In this document: positions 35,411 through 46,341 of the stretch, one piece after another
Numbering within the stretch: the first letter of the stretch is position 1
Layout: each line of letters begins with the position of its first letter
Origin: Bactrocera neohumeralis
Lineage: Eukaryota > Arthropoda > Insecta > Diptera > Tephritidae
NCBI RefSeq assembly: GCF_024586455.1
Contig: NC_065921.1
Location: 46,956,574-47,020,573 of the forward strand
Length of the DNA stretch: 64,000 nt
Direction: 5' to 3'
Position numbers and translations under genes: made by a program
Notes under the pieces: model-generated
Told to the model about the DNA's origin: nothing
Database searches by the model: none
Seen by the model: only the letters and a program-made list of their open reading frames with translations

Positions 35411-36419
35411 AAGACGTCGGGGCCAATATATTGATGTTGTCAGTTGATGATTGCCTGGCTACAATGCAAATGCAAAACGACAACCTCAAGCATATTATAG
35501 GCGTATTGCAAGGGATTGTGCAGTCCGATCAAAGGTCCAATATAAATTCAGAATACACGTTGAAAAATCACAGATTGTTTCGCAAAACCGGGAAGGGGGA
35601 GCCGTTGCTTGTTGTGCCAAAGGGAATGCGTTGGAGAATAGTAAAGATGTGTCATGACGATGTGGGTCATCCGCGAGTGGATGGGACAGTTAAAAAAATT
35701 CTGCAACACTCCGTTCCCTCGACTTAGAAACTTTGTATAATCTTTTGTTAAGTCGTGCATCGATTGCTGTTGTAGTCGTGAGCCATCACGAAAGCAATGC
35801 GAACTTTATGGGATGGATATCCCGCCTCTGCCGTTTGTAACTATACACCTAGATCATTTAGGTCCGTTTGTCAAGAGTCGACATGGGTATGAATATGTAT
35901 TAGTCATTGTCGATGCATTGACGAGGTACACAGTTGTCGTGCCGACCCGGTCAACAAAAAAGGAAACCAGTTATTGATGCCTTGAACCAGCTAACACTGT
36001 ATTTTGCACCGCAACGAATTGTCACGGACCGTGGCATAGCATTCACGTCAGCAGCATTCACAACCTATTGTGAAACCTACAGCATGCAACACATTAAAGT
36101 GGCCGTGAGAACACCACGGTCAAATGGGTTAGCGGAGCGGGTTAACCAAGCGGTGCTGGCTTACTTGAAGACGTCCACAAGTGATCCCAAAGACTGGGAT
36201 GCGCATATTCGTCACCTACAATGGACAATGAACACAAGGGTTAATACCACTACCAAGTTTGCGCCAATAGATCTGGTGTACAATTTTCCATTGCGCGACC
36301 TGAGAGGAAATAGGGTGTTGGCCGCATTGCATGATGATAACGAACAATTTCATATGAATGGTCGACGTTCTGAGGCGATTGAAAATATCAAGAAGGCGCG
36401 TCTGAAATCATTGCAATAG
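35411..36419 (+). pseudogene. Gypsy integrase (frameshifted)
   Basis: Contains the HHCC-type finger (HDDVGHP... then CIDCC in another frame) and the DDE core: HLDHLGPF (first Asp, about 35850), IVTDRGIAFTS (second Asp) and NGLAERVNQAVLAY (Glu). There are 35 residues between the second Asp and the Glu, the DD35E spacing of retroviral-type integrases. Frame changes at 35725 and around 35940-35970 prevent one continuous product. The C-terminus stops at 36417 with no downstream coding. Confidence 0.85.
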
Positions 36420-37020
36420 CGCACTAGAAAGCAACCGGACAAGTTAATGCCTGTGACATCAATACACTTATACTATATATGGTACGTAAGAAATACTTCT
36501 ACAAGTACAAATATGTTTGCGTATGTTTGTCCATAACTAGGCGTGTTTATGCGCTTAATAATGTGAGTGGCCTCTGAAAATCTTTGAGTATGAGCGCCGA
36601 GGTAACAACACAGAGGGACTTAAAAAAGTTTTCTCTCGAAGATGGCTAGCGGCCATTTACAAAAAAAAAACATGTTAAATAACTAGACGAGAAATGTTAA
36701 ATACATCGATTGTGTATTACAATGCACGAATACAAGTACTTACCACTTTTACCACTTTCCCAAAAATTTTGTATTCGCCCATACTTTTTTTTTAATGTAA
36801 ATAGAACATAGCATTTTCTTAAATACTGAACACTGAAGTTAGGTAAGGTAAATTACATACAAAACTATAGAAAGTCTATCAAAATAAGGTCGTTAAGCAA
36901 GTCATTGCCATCTAACGAGGCCGGAAATAATTAACACTAACGGTCGCAATCAATTAAAGAACAAACAGCCTGAAGGAAAGTCACATGAATTTAGAAGAGT
37001 TACACATGCCTAGAAATATG
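36420..37020. other. Possible Gypsy 3' non-coding DNA; nothing firm
   Basis: Follows the integrase stop. A purine-rich 'acagagggacttaaaaaag' at about 36609 could be a decayed polypurine tract, but no LTR was recognised. No gene. Confidence 0.35.
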
Positions 37021-38008
37021 TATCGGGTGATTTTTTAAGAGCTTGATAACTTTTTTTAAAAAAAAAAAAACGCATAAAATTTGCAAAATCTCATCGGTTC
37101 TTTATTTGAAACGTTAGATTGGTTCATGACATTTACTTTTTGAAGATAATTTCATTTAAATGTTGACCGCGGCTGCGTCTTAGGTGGTCCATTCGGAAAG
37201 TCCAATTTTGGGCAACTTTTTCATTTCCGAGCGTTTCGGCCGGAATAGCCCGAATTTCTTCGGAAATGTTGTCTTCCAAAGCTGGAATAGTTGCTGGCTT
37301 ATTTCTGTAGACTTTAGACTTGACGTAGCCCTACAAAAAATAGTCTAAAGGCGTTAAATCGCATGATCTTGGTGGCCAACTTACGGGTCCATTTCTTGAG
37401 ATGAATTGTTCTCCGAAGTTTTCCCTCAAAATGGCCATAGAATCGCGAGCTGTGTGGCATGTAGCGCCATCTTGGTGGAAACCACATGTCAACCAAGTTC
37501 AGTTCTTCCATTTTTGGCAACAAAAAGTTTGTTAGCATCGAACGATAGCGATCGCCATTCACCGTAACGTTGCGTCCAACAGCATCTTTGAAAAATACGG
37601 TCCAATGATTCCACCAGCGTACAAACCACACCAAACAGTGCATTTTTCGGGATGCATGGGCAGTTGGCCACCAAGATCATGCGATTTAACGCCTTTAGAC
37701 TATGTGGGGCTACGTCAAGTCTAAAGTCTACAGAAATAAGCCAGCAACTATTCCAGCTTTGGAAGACAACATTTCCGAAGAAATTCGGGCTATTCCGGCC
37801 GAAATGCTCGAAAAAGTTGCCCAAAATTGGACTTTCCGAATGGACCACCTAAGACGCAGCCGCGGTCAACATTTAAATGAAATTATCTTCAAAAAGTAAA
37901 TGTCATGAACCAATCTAACGTTTCAAATAAAGAACCGATGAGATTTTGCAAATTTTATGCGTTTTTTTTTTTAAAAAAGTTATCAAGCTCTTAAAAAATC
38001 ACCCGATA
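37021..38008. mobile_element. Palindromic mariner derivative (two inverted 3' ends of a rosa-like element)
   Basis: Both ends carry tatcgggtgatttttt (37021-37036, inverted at 37993-38008). The left arm (37021-37380) is the transposase 3' end of the rosa-like mariner at 53052-54048 read on minus. The right arm (37663-38008) is an inverted second copy of that same end, so the arms are about 350 bp long. The central ~280 bp keeps single-copy transposase sequence (minus), including the NGDRYRSMLTNFLLPKMEEL region and the second catalytic segment. The other natural end of the element is missing. This gives a foldback structure whose two ends are both 'right' ends. Confidence 0.85.
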
Positions 38009-38913
38009 TATGTATATTAGAGTGATCAAAAAAAAAATTTTTTTTTTCGTTTCGTACTCGGAAAAATAGGTTCCTAGACACCTCTAAGAAAGCCTCTCCA
38101 AACATGAGTTTTTAATTGTAACGGGAAGGTCCTCCTACATACAGTTTTCTATTTTTTCTTATTATCAGATAGAAAAATTTATATCTCGCTTACAACTACT
38201 TGAAAAAATATCTTGTTCCTTAGATTTTGTAGGAAATTGAATGCTCTACAAAACAGGTCTATAATGATTTTTTCGTAAAGTGGCCGGTATCAAAATTTGA
38301 CAGTCGGCGTTTCACCGCGTACTTTTATGTAAAATCTCATAGAGAGATAGATTGATCTTAGCAGCAATATTTACCAAATTCGCTTTTAACATTAACCTTT
38401 CTATGTAAAAGTGTGGAAATGAGCGAACCACGCTTTATCCTTAAGTAAGCAAGCACCAAATAAAATACTGGAATAAAATTATGCACAAATAGTAGCCTTA
38501 TGATATGGTATCTCCAAGGTAAATTCGCGATAATCAGATGATAATTATTCAAGCCCCCAGATACCTGGCGCTGGATCTCTGCGCCCATCGCTGACTTTTT
38601 AACGATTCATTTAAAAGATATTTTTTTTTGAAATTCGTAGTGAGTTTTCCCTGATAATAATGTACCTAATACTTTCTCTACCCCCATATACCCAATATAG
38701 GGACTTCAAATTTTCGTTTGCCTTTATATCGTATATATCTGTCAATACGTAAAATTAAGCACACGACTGGTAAAGATTACTTACATCCGTAATACTCGTA
38801 TAATGTAGAAAATGGGTAAATTTGGTATCCGAATTACCACAGCTAACATATTCTACACATATGATTTTCATTATTTTGTCAGACTTTATGCCGCATATAT
38901 TGGTCATAGTGTG
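38009..38913. other. Spacer, possible low-copy repeat start
   Basis: Begins with 'tagagtgatcaaaaaaaaaa' and a homopolymer pair that looks like a foldback, then AT-rich DNA. The frame at 38358-38588 (-) has no recognised family. No gene is supported. Confidence 0.4.
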
Positions 38914-41900
38914 TGTTCTTCTTCTTCTTAATTGGCGTAGACACCGCTTACGCGATTAAAGCCGAGTTAACGACAGCGCGCCAGTCGTTTCTTCTTTTCG
39001 CTACGTAGCGCCAATTGGATATTCCAAGCGTAGCCAGGTCCTTCTCCACCTGGTCCTTCCAACGGAGTGCAGGTCATCCTCTTCCTCTGCTTCCCCCGGC
39101 GGGTACTGCGTCGAATACTTTCAGAGCTGGAGTGTTTTCATCCATCCGGACAACATGACCTAGCCAGCGTAGCCGCTGTCTTTTAATTCGCTGAACTATC
39201 TCAATGTCGTCGTATATCTCGTACAGCTCATCGTTCCGTCGAATGCGATATGCGCCGTGGCCAATACGCAAAGGACCATGAATATTTCGCAGAATTTTTC
39301 TCTCAAAAACTCGTAACGTCGACTCATCGGTTGTTGTCATCGCCCAAGCCTCTGCACCATATAGCAGGACGGGAATAATGAGCGACTTATAGAGTTTGGT
39401 TTTTGTTCGTCGAGAGAGGACTTTGCTTCTCAATTGCCTACTCAGTCCGAAGTAGCACCTGCTGGCAAGAATTATCCTGCGTTGGATTTCTGGGCTGGCA
39501 TTGTTGGTGGTGTTTACGCTGGTTCCAAGATAGACGAAATTATCTACGATTTCAAAGTAATGACGGTCAACAGTGACGTGAGTGCCAAGTCGCGAGTGCG
39601 ACGACTGTTTGTTTGATGACTGGAGATATTTCGTCTTGCCCTCCTTCAATGCCAGACCCATCTGTTTTGCTTCCTTGTCCAGTCTGAAGAAAGCAGAACT
39701 AACGGCGCGGGTGTTGAGGCCGATGATATCAATATCATCGGCATACGCCAGCAGCTGTACACTCTTATAGAAGATGGTACCTTCTCTATTTAGTTCTGCA
39801 ACTCGAACTTTTTTCTTCAAAAGCAGGTTGCAGAAGTCGCACGATAGGGAATCGCCTTGTCTGAAACCTCGTTTGATATCGAACTGCTCGGAGAGATCCT
39901 TCCCGATTCTGACGGAGCTTTTGGTGTTGCTCAACATCAGTTTACACAGCCACATTAGTTTTGCGGGGATACCAAATTCAGACATCGCGGCATAGAGGCA
40001 GTTCCTTTTCGTGCTGTCGAAAGCAGCTTTGAAATCGACGAAGAGGTGGTTTGTGTCGATTCTCCTTTCGCGGGTCTTTTCCAAGATTTGGCGCATGGTG
40101 AATATCTGGTCGGTTGTTGATTTTCCAGGTCTAAAGCCACACTGATAAGGTCCAATCAGTTTGTTGACGGTGGGCTTTAATCTTTCACACAATACGCTCG
40201 ATAGAACCTTATATGCGATGTTGAGGAGGCTAATCCCACGGTAGTTGGCGCAGATTGTGGGGTCTCCTTTTTTATGGATTGGGCATAGCACACTTAAATT
40301 CCAATCGTGGGGCATGCTTTCGTTTGACCATATTTTACAAAGAAGCTGATGTATGCTCCCTATCAGTTCTTCGCCGCCGTGTTTGAATAGCCTGGCCGGC
40401 AATCCATCGGCCCCGCCGCTTGTTGTTCTTCAGGCGGGTAATTGCTGTTCGAACTTCTTCATGGTCGGGCAATGGAACGTCTGCTCCATCGTCATCGATT
40501 GGGGAATCGGATTCGCCTTCTCCTGGTGTTGTACGTTCAAAGCCATTCAGCAGGCTGGAGAAGTGTTCCCTCCATAATTTAAGTATGCTCTGGGCATCGG
40601 TGACTAAATCACCTTTGGGAGTTCTACAAGACTATGCTCCGGTCTTGAAACCTTGTGTAAGCCGGCGCATTTTCTCGTAGAATTTTCGAGCATTACCCCT
40701 GTCGGCCAGCTTATCACGCTCTTCATACTCACGCATTTCAGCCTCTTTCTGTTTCTGTCTGCAAATGCGTCTCGCTTCCCTCTTCAACTCTCGGTATCTA
40801 TCCTATCCCGCACGTGTTGTGGTCAATCGTAACGTTGCGAGGTAAGCAGTCTGTTTTCTCTCCGCTGCGACACGGCACTCCACGTCGTGCCAGCTGTTCT
40901 TTTGCACTTTCCGATAACCAATGGTTTCGATTGCAGCCGTACGTAAGGAGTTTGAAATGCCGTCCCACAGTTCTCTTATACCGAGTTGTTAACGAGTGCT
41001 CTCAGGGAGCAGAAGTGCAAGCCGAGTAAAAAATCGTTCGGCTGTCTGTTGTGATTACAGCTTCTCGACGTCAAACCTTCCTTGTGTTTGTTGACGTGCG
41101 TTTTTTGCTGCACAGAGGCGGGTGCGTATCTCGACTGCAACAAGATAGTGGTCCGAGTCGATGTTAGGACTTCGGAGCGCACGCACATCTAAAACACTGG
41201 AGACGTGTTTTCTGTCTATCACAACATTATCGATCTGGTTTTTGGTTTTTCGATCCGAAGACAGCCATGTAGCTTGATGAATCTTCTTATGCTGGAATCT
41301 AGTACTACAGATAACCATATTTCGGGCCCCGGCGAAGCCGATCAGCCTTAACCCCTCTGGGGATGTTTCCTCGTGGAGGCTGAATGTACCGACCGTAGTG
41401 CCAAAGATACCTTCTTTGCCCACCCTGACATTAAAGTCGCCAAGCACGATTTTGACATCGTGGGGGGGCAGCTCTCATAAGCGCGCTCCAAGCGCTCATA
41501 AAAGGTATCTTTGTTCACATCGTCCTTCTCTTCCGTTTGGGCGTGGGCGCAAATCAGCGATATGTTGAAGAACCTCGCTTTGATGTGGATTGTGGCTAGA
41601 CGTTCATTCACCGAAGTGAATGATAGTACTCGGCGACGGAGTCTCTCTCCCACCACGAATCCCACACCAAACTTCTTTATACACACCAAGCTCCTTTATA
41701 TGGCCACTGTAGTAAATGCCACAAGGACCTACTCGTCTCTGTCCTTGTCCCGTCCATCGCATTTCTTGGACGGCGGTGATGTCAGCCTATATTTTCACGA
41801 GGACATCAACTAGCTGGGCAGCGTCACCTTCCCAATTAAGGGACCGGACATTCCAGATGCATACCCTCAATTCGTAGCCTTATATCGTTTGCCATGGTCG

Positions 41901-42180
41901 TCATCAAAAGGGGGTCTCTCTTCTGAGGCTGATTGCTAACTTTCATTGTTGGTGTTTTTCTACGTGGCGGGTCCCAAACCCAGCGCACAACCCTGCGGAG
42001 GGGATGTTTCGCCTTCGAATGGCTGTTCTTAGGCTACCCAGAGGATACTTGGTCAAAGACCGGAAGTTGTGAGCTGCTTGGGTCATATGTAAAAGAATCG
42101 TTTCTGGCCACTCCCAAGTGAATGACGATCAGAGAACTTTCCTCACTTACGTGAACTTCTACACATGACTCCATCCTCCA
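38914..42180 (-). mobile_element. RTE-type LINE copy D, full length
   Basis: Minus strand, about 3.27 kb, with a 9-bp duplication catagtgtg (38905-38913 and 42181-42189). The same 5' end as copy C and the same (AAG)n 3' tail. The RT half (39074-40402) is one open frame of 442 codons with FRPGKSTTDQIFTMRQILEK, FVDFKAAFDSTKRN, FRQGDSLSCDFCN and AYADDIDIIG. The break between endonuclease and RT is the same pair of single-base losses as in copy C. The endonuclease (41055-41689) is split by a frameshift near 41460; VLGDFN is LGDFNVRVGKEG here. Inactive on its own. Confidence 0.92.
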
Positions 42181-42189
42181 CATAGTGTG

Positions 42190-43343
42190 GTTTACCTTCA
42201 TAAAATTGCTAATGAAGTTCTCCAGTTTACTTGATTAACGCTGTCAGTCTAGACCTTTTCTTAGCACAAAATATTTACTCGATACATTAATTGCTGCTAA
42301 ATTTGAATACCGGAATGTGAAAGAATCAGATAGAAATTAAAAATGTGTTATATGAGAAGAAGGCGTAGTTGTAGTGAAGAAGAAGATCAGAATAAGGACA
42401 CCTTTAAAATTTGTTTGAAGTTTGTGGAACAGGTCTCGAGATATGGGTTTTCACTTAAATGTGGGCTGTGCCATTCCCATCCTCAAGTTTTGACACCGGC
42501 TACTATACGATCACGGATGCTAAATTTTTTGTCCCTGGGGTATCTAATTAATAATATGTCGCATATTAATTTTAGTAGTTTTTATTTGTACCGTTATATG
42601 GGGAGTGGTTGTGGTTATGATTCGATTTTATCCATTTATAGACTATCGGTAGGAGTGTTTAAGAGATTTATTCCCATTGATTTTGATTCTTTTGTCTTAA
42701 GTGATTTCGGGGATATGTAAACCTCTTAAAGAACGAAAATTTGAGCCCACTAGTGCCCTTTTCTAACTATAATTTTATACTTTAATTTAGTACTTAGCTA
42801 TGACACTTCATGAGTTTTTGTTAAAAGAGATCGTAGAGCGTGACAGTGGTCCGATAACACCAATTACGAACTCTTCCATATTTTTTTGATAGTGTATACG
42901 TATACGAAGGTTCTGTAATTCGTATTGAACCCATATTAAAGATCCTCAATTCATCTACAATTACCGTAATTGAGTTTGGTGAGAAAAAGTTTTAACAAAG
43001 TACATCACTTTTTTGCAAATAAATGCTGTTCGGAAATGAAGTTCGAAGGAAATGAAATTGCATTTATTCTACTCAATTCTTGCCACATAATTTATCTTTA
43101 ACGGTGAACTATAAAACTAGAATGGCTTTCCACTCAACCAACATCACACACATCACATTTTATTTTGTTTTCTTTGGTTTTTAATTCACCCTTTACGTCA
43201 GAGAATGCCTCAACTATTTATGTATATCTTAAAATTGTGTTTCGAAAATCATTAATTTTCGAATGGGGAGAAAAATCTTTCTGAGTTTAATTATGCAATT
43301 GGTATATGGAAAGAAAGCAACGTGAACATATTTTTCAATTTGT
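42190..43343. other. Spacer with one unassigned frame
   Basis: About 42770-42870 resembles about 2095-2190 (a dispersed repeat fragment). The rest is AT-rich with nothing recognised apart from the low-confidence frame at 42343-42720. Confidence 0.4.
42343..42720 (+). CDS. Hypothetical 125-codon frame, possibly fortuitous
   Basis: ATG-started frame, MCYMRRRRSCSEEEDQNKDT to DFGDM. The N-terminus is basic then acidic; two Cys (KCGLCHSH) lie near residue 40; the second half is rich in Phe, Tyr and Ser without a clear membrane segment. I recognise no domain. It begins about 150 bp after RTE copy D and has no partner nearby. In AT-rich DNA a frame this long is somewhat unusual but not compelling. 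Confidence 0.15.
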   Translation: MCYMRRRRSCSEEEDQNKDTFKICLKFVEQVSRYGFSLKCGLCHSHPQVLTPATIRSRMLNFLSLGYLINNMSHINFSSFYLYRYMGSGCGYDSILSIYRLSVGVFKRFIPIDFDSFVLSDFGDM

Positions 43344-43925
43344 ATGGCGACTGGCGACGAAAAATTGATCACATACGATAATTTCAAGCGAAAATGGTCG
43401 TGGTCGAAGGTCGGTGAATCGTCCCAAAGAGTGGCCAAGCCGGAATTGACGGCCAGGAAGGTTTTGATGTGTTTTTGGTGGGATTGGAAGGGAATCATTC
43501 ACTTTGAGCTGCTCCGATATGACCATTTACTGCGAACTACTGGACCGCTTGAAGCAGGCGATCGACCAGAAGTGTCCAGAATTGGCCAACAGAAAGGGTG
43601 TAGTATTCCAGCAGGACAATGCCTGACCACACACTTCGCTGATGACTCGGCAGAAGCTACGGAAGCTTGGATGGGAGGTTTTATCGCATCCGCAGTATAG
43701 CCCGGACATAGCGCCAACTGATTACCACCTGTTCCTGTCCATGGCGAACGCCCTTGTTGGTAGAAAGTTGAACTCAAAAGAGGCTTGTAAAAAGTGGCTG
43801 TCCGAGTTCTTTGCAAATAAGGAGGCGGCTTCTACGAGCGGGGTATTATGAAGTTATCATCTAGATGGAAACAGATCATCGAACGAAACGGCGCATATTT
43901 GAACAAAATCCAACCACTGTAACAC
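43344..43925 (+). pseudogene. mariner transposase remnant (irritans/cecropia-like, DD34D)
   Basis: Reads ATGDEKLITYDNFKRKWSWS (first catalytic Asp in TGDEK), GESSQRVAKPELTARKVLMC and FWWDWKGIIHFELL. After a frameshift near 43515 it continues in other frames (a QQDN-like second-Asp region around 43610), then MTRQKLRKLGWEVLSHPQYS, PDIAPTDYHLFLSMANAL (third Asp) and KLNSKEACKKWLSEFFANKE. The N-terminal HTH half is missing. Layout resembles Hsmar1-type transposases. Dead. Confidence 0.8.
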
Positions 43926-44181
43926 TTTTTATAAAGCACTGAATAAAGACCAACAAAGCGGAAGGGGGATATTTGACCTAATATTTATCGGTGTTTAATT
44001 TGTACTAAGGAAGTGAAAGGAACACATGGAATTTAAAGTGGTGTTGTTCCCATATATATATTAGGGGTGGTTATTGTCGGATTCGGACTATTTCCACAGC
44101 ATGAAATGTGAATGGTTAGGTTCCCACATAGGTATATCACAATCGGTTGAAGTTGGTCCAGTAGTTAGGAGATGTACTACT

Positions 44182-44676
44182 GTGATCAAATTGAAAGGTG
44201 AATTTTGTCCATTTTATTTCCTTGAAAGTAATTCCCTCCCTCTGCTTATACTTATGCCAACGAATTTCCCAATCATCATAGCACTTGGAGAAATCCTCCG
44301 TCGTTATGGGCATCAGAGCCTTCTTTGATTCAACTTTTATATCCTCAATTGAGTCAAATCGGTGTCCTCGGAGTGGTCATGTGAATTTGCTGAATAGCCA
44401 GAAGTTACACGAAGGTAAATCAGGCGAATGCGATGGTTGCAGCAAGATGTTAGTTGAAAATGTGGCGAAATTATCACGAATAACAAATGCAGTGATGGTG
44501 CATTATCGCACTTCTTTGTTCAATGATTTCAAACTTGTAAAAATCGAAGAGTTCACTTTAAGAGCCTCACAAAACGACGCGTATCTCAAATACTAATGAA
44601 TATTTTGACATGAGATTTAGCACAGATGTCACTAACAGTACTACCAACTTAAAATTTCACCTTTCAATTTCATCAC
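44182..44676 (-). mobile_element. Internally deleted mariner (~495 bp) with TIRs
   Basis: Inverted ends: gtgatcaaattgaaaggtga (44182 on) and the inverse of 'tcacctttcaatttcatcac' (to 44676). On the minus strand it keeps the transposase start (RYASFCEALKVNSSIFT), then jumps to the region around the second Asp (ITAFVIRDNFATFSTNI), SPDLPSCNFWLF (third Asp changed to Asn) and the C-terminus (PLRGHRFDSIEDI, FSKCYDDWEIRWHKYKQREG). It is clearly the same family as the element at 46342-47649. The middle ~800 bp is deleted, giving a MITE-like derivative. Confidence 0.75.
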
Positions 44677-44744
44677 GTTGTAGGCTTTCACCTAGGTGTG
44701 AGCGACTCCAAACAAAGTGACCATTTTCCATAAAATAATATAAT

Positions 44745-44860
44745 TTGGGTAGGCTAGATTAAGTTTGCTACGAAGTTTTAATACCCAGTAAGAAACGACA
44801 GAGACCCTATAAACTTTATAAATGAATGATTAGTATGGCAAGTCCGTCTGCATATATAGC
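44745..44860 (-). repeat. R1 end-block fragment
   Basis: Minus-strand R1 end: 'ctagattaagtttgctacga', 'aatacccagtaagaaacg', 'gagaccctataaa', 'atggcaagtccgtctgc'. It matches 51319-51450. Internal units are missing. Confidence 0.6.
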
Positions 44861-45370
44861 AAGTCTGCCGAGATTAGTTGTTAGTTAGTTGTTGATTCCG
44901 ATTTTTACGGAAATCAGACTACAACCACGGTTACTTCCCACACAACCCAATTTTAAATTTATCAGATCCTCTCACTTTCCCAAATGCGAATCAAACACTG
45001 ATGAATGAATCGGGTACTTTATTACCAAATATTGTCCAAATCGCACCAAAACTATTCAGGTCTCCGCATATCGAGTATGTGGATCAATGTTCCAATAATG
45101 GACTTTTTATCGAAAATATCGGTCAATCTGTGAGATATACATATTGCGAAAATTGAGAAGGAATACTTTCTTAATAATAGTACACCTGAATGGCAAAAAT
45201 ATGTTAAATCGGATTAATAATTTCTTTAACCCACATACCTAATAGAAAGATTTTTGAAATTCTAGTTTCCCTTATACCGAATACATCGGTTACTTCAATG
45301 AAATTGAGAAAACCTGGCAAGTTACAAGACTATGAAATGTTGGGTTACATCCGAACTTAGCGCTTCATTA
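44861..45370 (+). repeat. R2, diverged 3' half
   Basis: 'aaaatatcggtcaatctgtg' (about 45113) and the end block 'aagttacaagactatgaaat' then 'gttgggttacatccgaactt' match 50880-51105 in order and spacing. The terminal hairpin is decayed. A short R2-like stretch also lies at 44050-44180, so the 44182-44676 mariner and the R1 scrap may sit within or beside an older R2. Confidence 0.55.
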
Positions 45371-45879
45371 CTTTCTTTGAAAAATAAGCTGAACAAATAA
45401 TGAAAAATTTTTTGAATATTTGTTTTCATTTGTCTGTCCCTACAACAACACAAGCAAATATGTGCTAAATTATTCGGAGGTTTCAATTTAGTTTCAGCAT
45501 CAATAAATGATTTAACTCCCATTGTAACGCAAAATTAAAGTTTTTGAGGATTTTAGTTCATCCGAACAAATTTTCTGCTTTCCATTACTCAGCAATAGTA
45601 CATTGTGCGAAGGGGCAACATTTGAAACAACGCAACAAAATTGAGCACGCAGATCACAGTTTAGTTACTGGCTGATCTATGACAATATTTTTTCTCTAAC
45701 GGTGGCACACCGTACAAACACACTCATGTGCAAAACAATAACAGTGCCACAAGTGTATTTTATTTTTGTGTGCCAGTATCTGACATACCTCAGACATACT
45801 ACACTCAAATTAATAGATATCGCGCACTCGTGGGAAGCACTCTCTGTTTACATGAATGGCACATAGTGTAGCCATCCTT
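45371..45879. other. Spacer, nothing recognised
   Basis: No gene or repeat recognised. Confidence 0.4.
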
Positions 45880-46234
45880 ACGGATGTTGCTTTATGCAAT
45901 GTGACTTTGCAGCGTTCGTTGACTATCAAATCATCGGGAATATTGTTGGGCACCGTGCGCAACTGTTGAGAGTGGCCGTCAAATTAATATGTTCGAAAAG
46001 TATGCACGCAGGATTGTGCAAGATAATGCGCTACCTAATTTCTTACAGATCAATGAACCCCTCTGCTCATAAAGCACACCAAACGGTGACCATATGAGGA
46101 TGCAGCGGTATCTGAAAAAGGCTAGACAATCATCATCATTCTAAATGTAATAATTTTTTTATTAATGTACCCCTTCGACCAAAGTGAACAAGTTCATCGC
46201 TGAACAAAATTTCCTTACTAAAATCTGGAGCCCT
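45880..46234 (-). pseudogene. mariner transposase fragment (rosa-like)
   Basis: Minus-strand frames near 46230-46060 give SKEILFSDEL (first-Asp region), KGYINKKIITF (compare LNGYVNKQN at 53752-53775) and PLHPHMVTVWCALRAEGFI (compare MHPEKCTVWCGLYAE). Frameshifts and stops separate the pieces. The nucleotide stretch 'catcgctgaacaaaatttcc' also matches 53768-53785. It is a short decayed remnant abutting an R2 repeat. Confidence 0.5.
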
Positions 46235-46341
46235 ACAAAACCAGTTGCTGCCGAGTATAATAGTTTTGTTAAACGAACGGTTGCAAGTGTCACCTCAAAG
46301 GAAGCGAGATAGATATAGGGTTGTATATATATGTACATATA

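Larger units (their letters stand above)
28949..36419 (+). mobile_element. Ty3/Gypsy retrotransposon, decayed and split by RTE copy C
   Basis: Domains run in Gypsy order: gag with a SAP-like start, CCHC knuckle, aspartic protease, reverse transcriptase, RNase H, integrase (zinc finger plus DD35E core). RTE copy C interrupts the RT at 30972-34203. Multiple in-frame stops and frameshifts occur (for example 29396, 30001, 30692, 34423, 34816, 35725). LTRs were not recognised, so the true ends are unknown. No envelope-type gene is visible after integrase. Clade is not assigned. Confidence 0.88.

Noticed and set aside
28318..37020. LTRs flanking the Gypsy element
   Set aside because: I compared the DNA upstream of 28949 with that downstream of 36420 and could not see a matching direct repeat; a dot plot would be needed.
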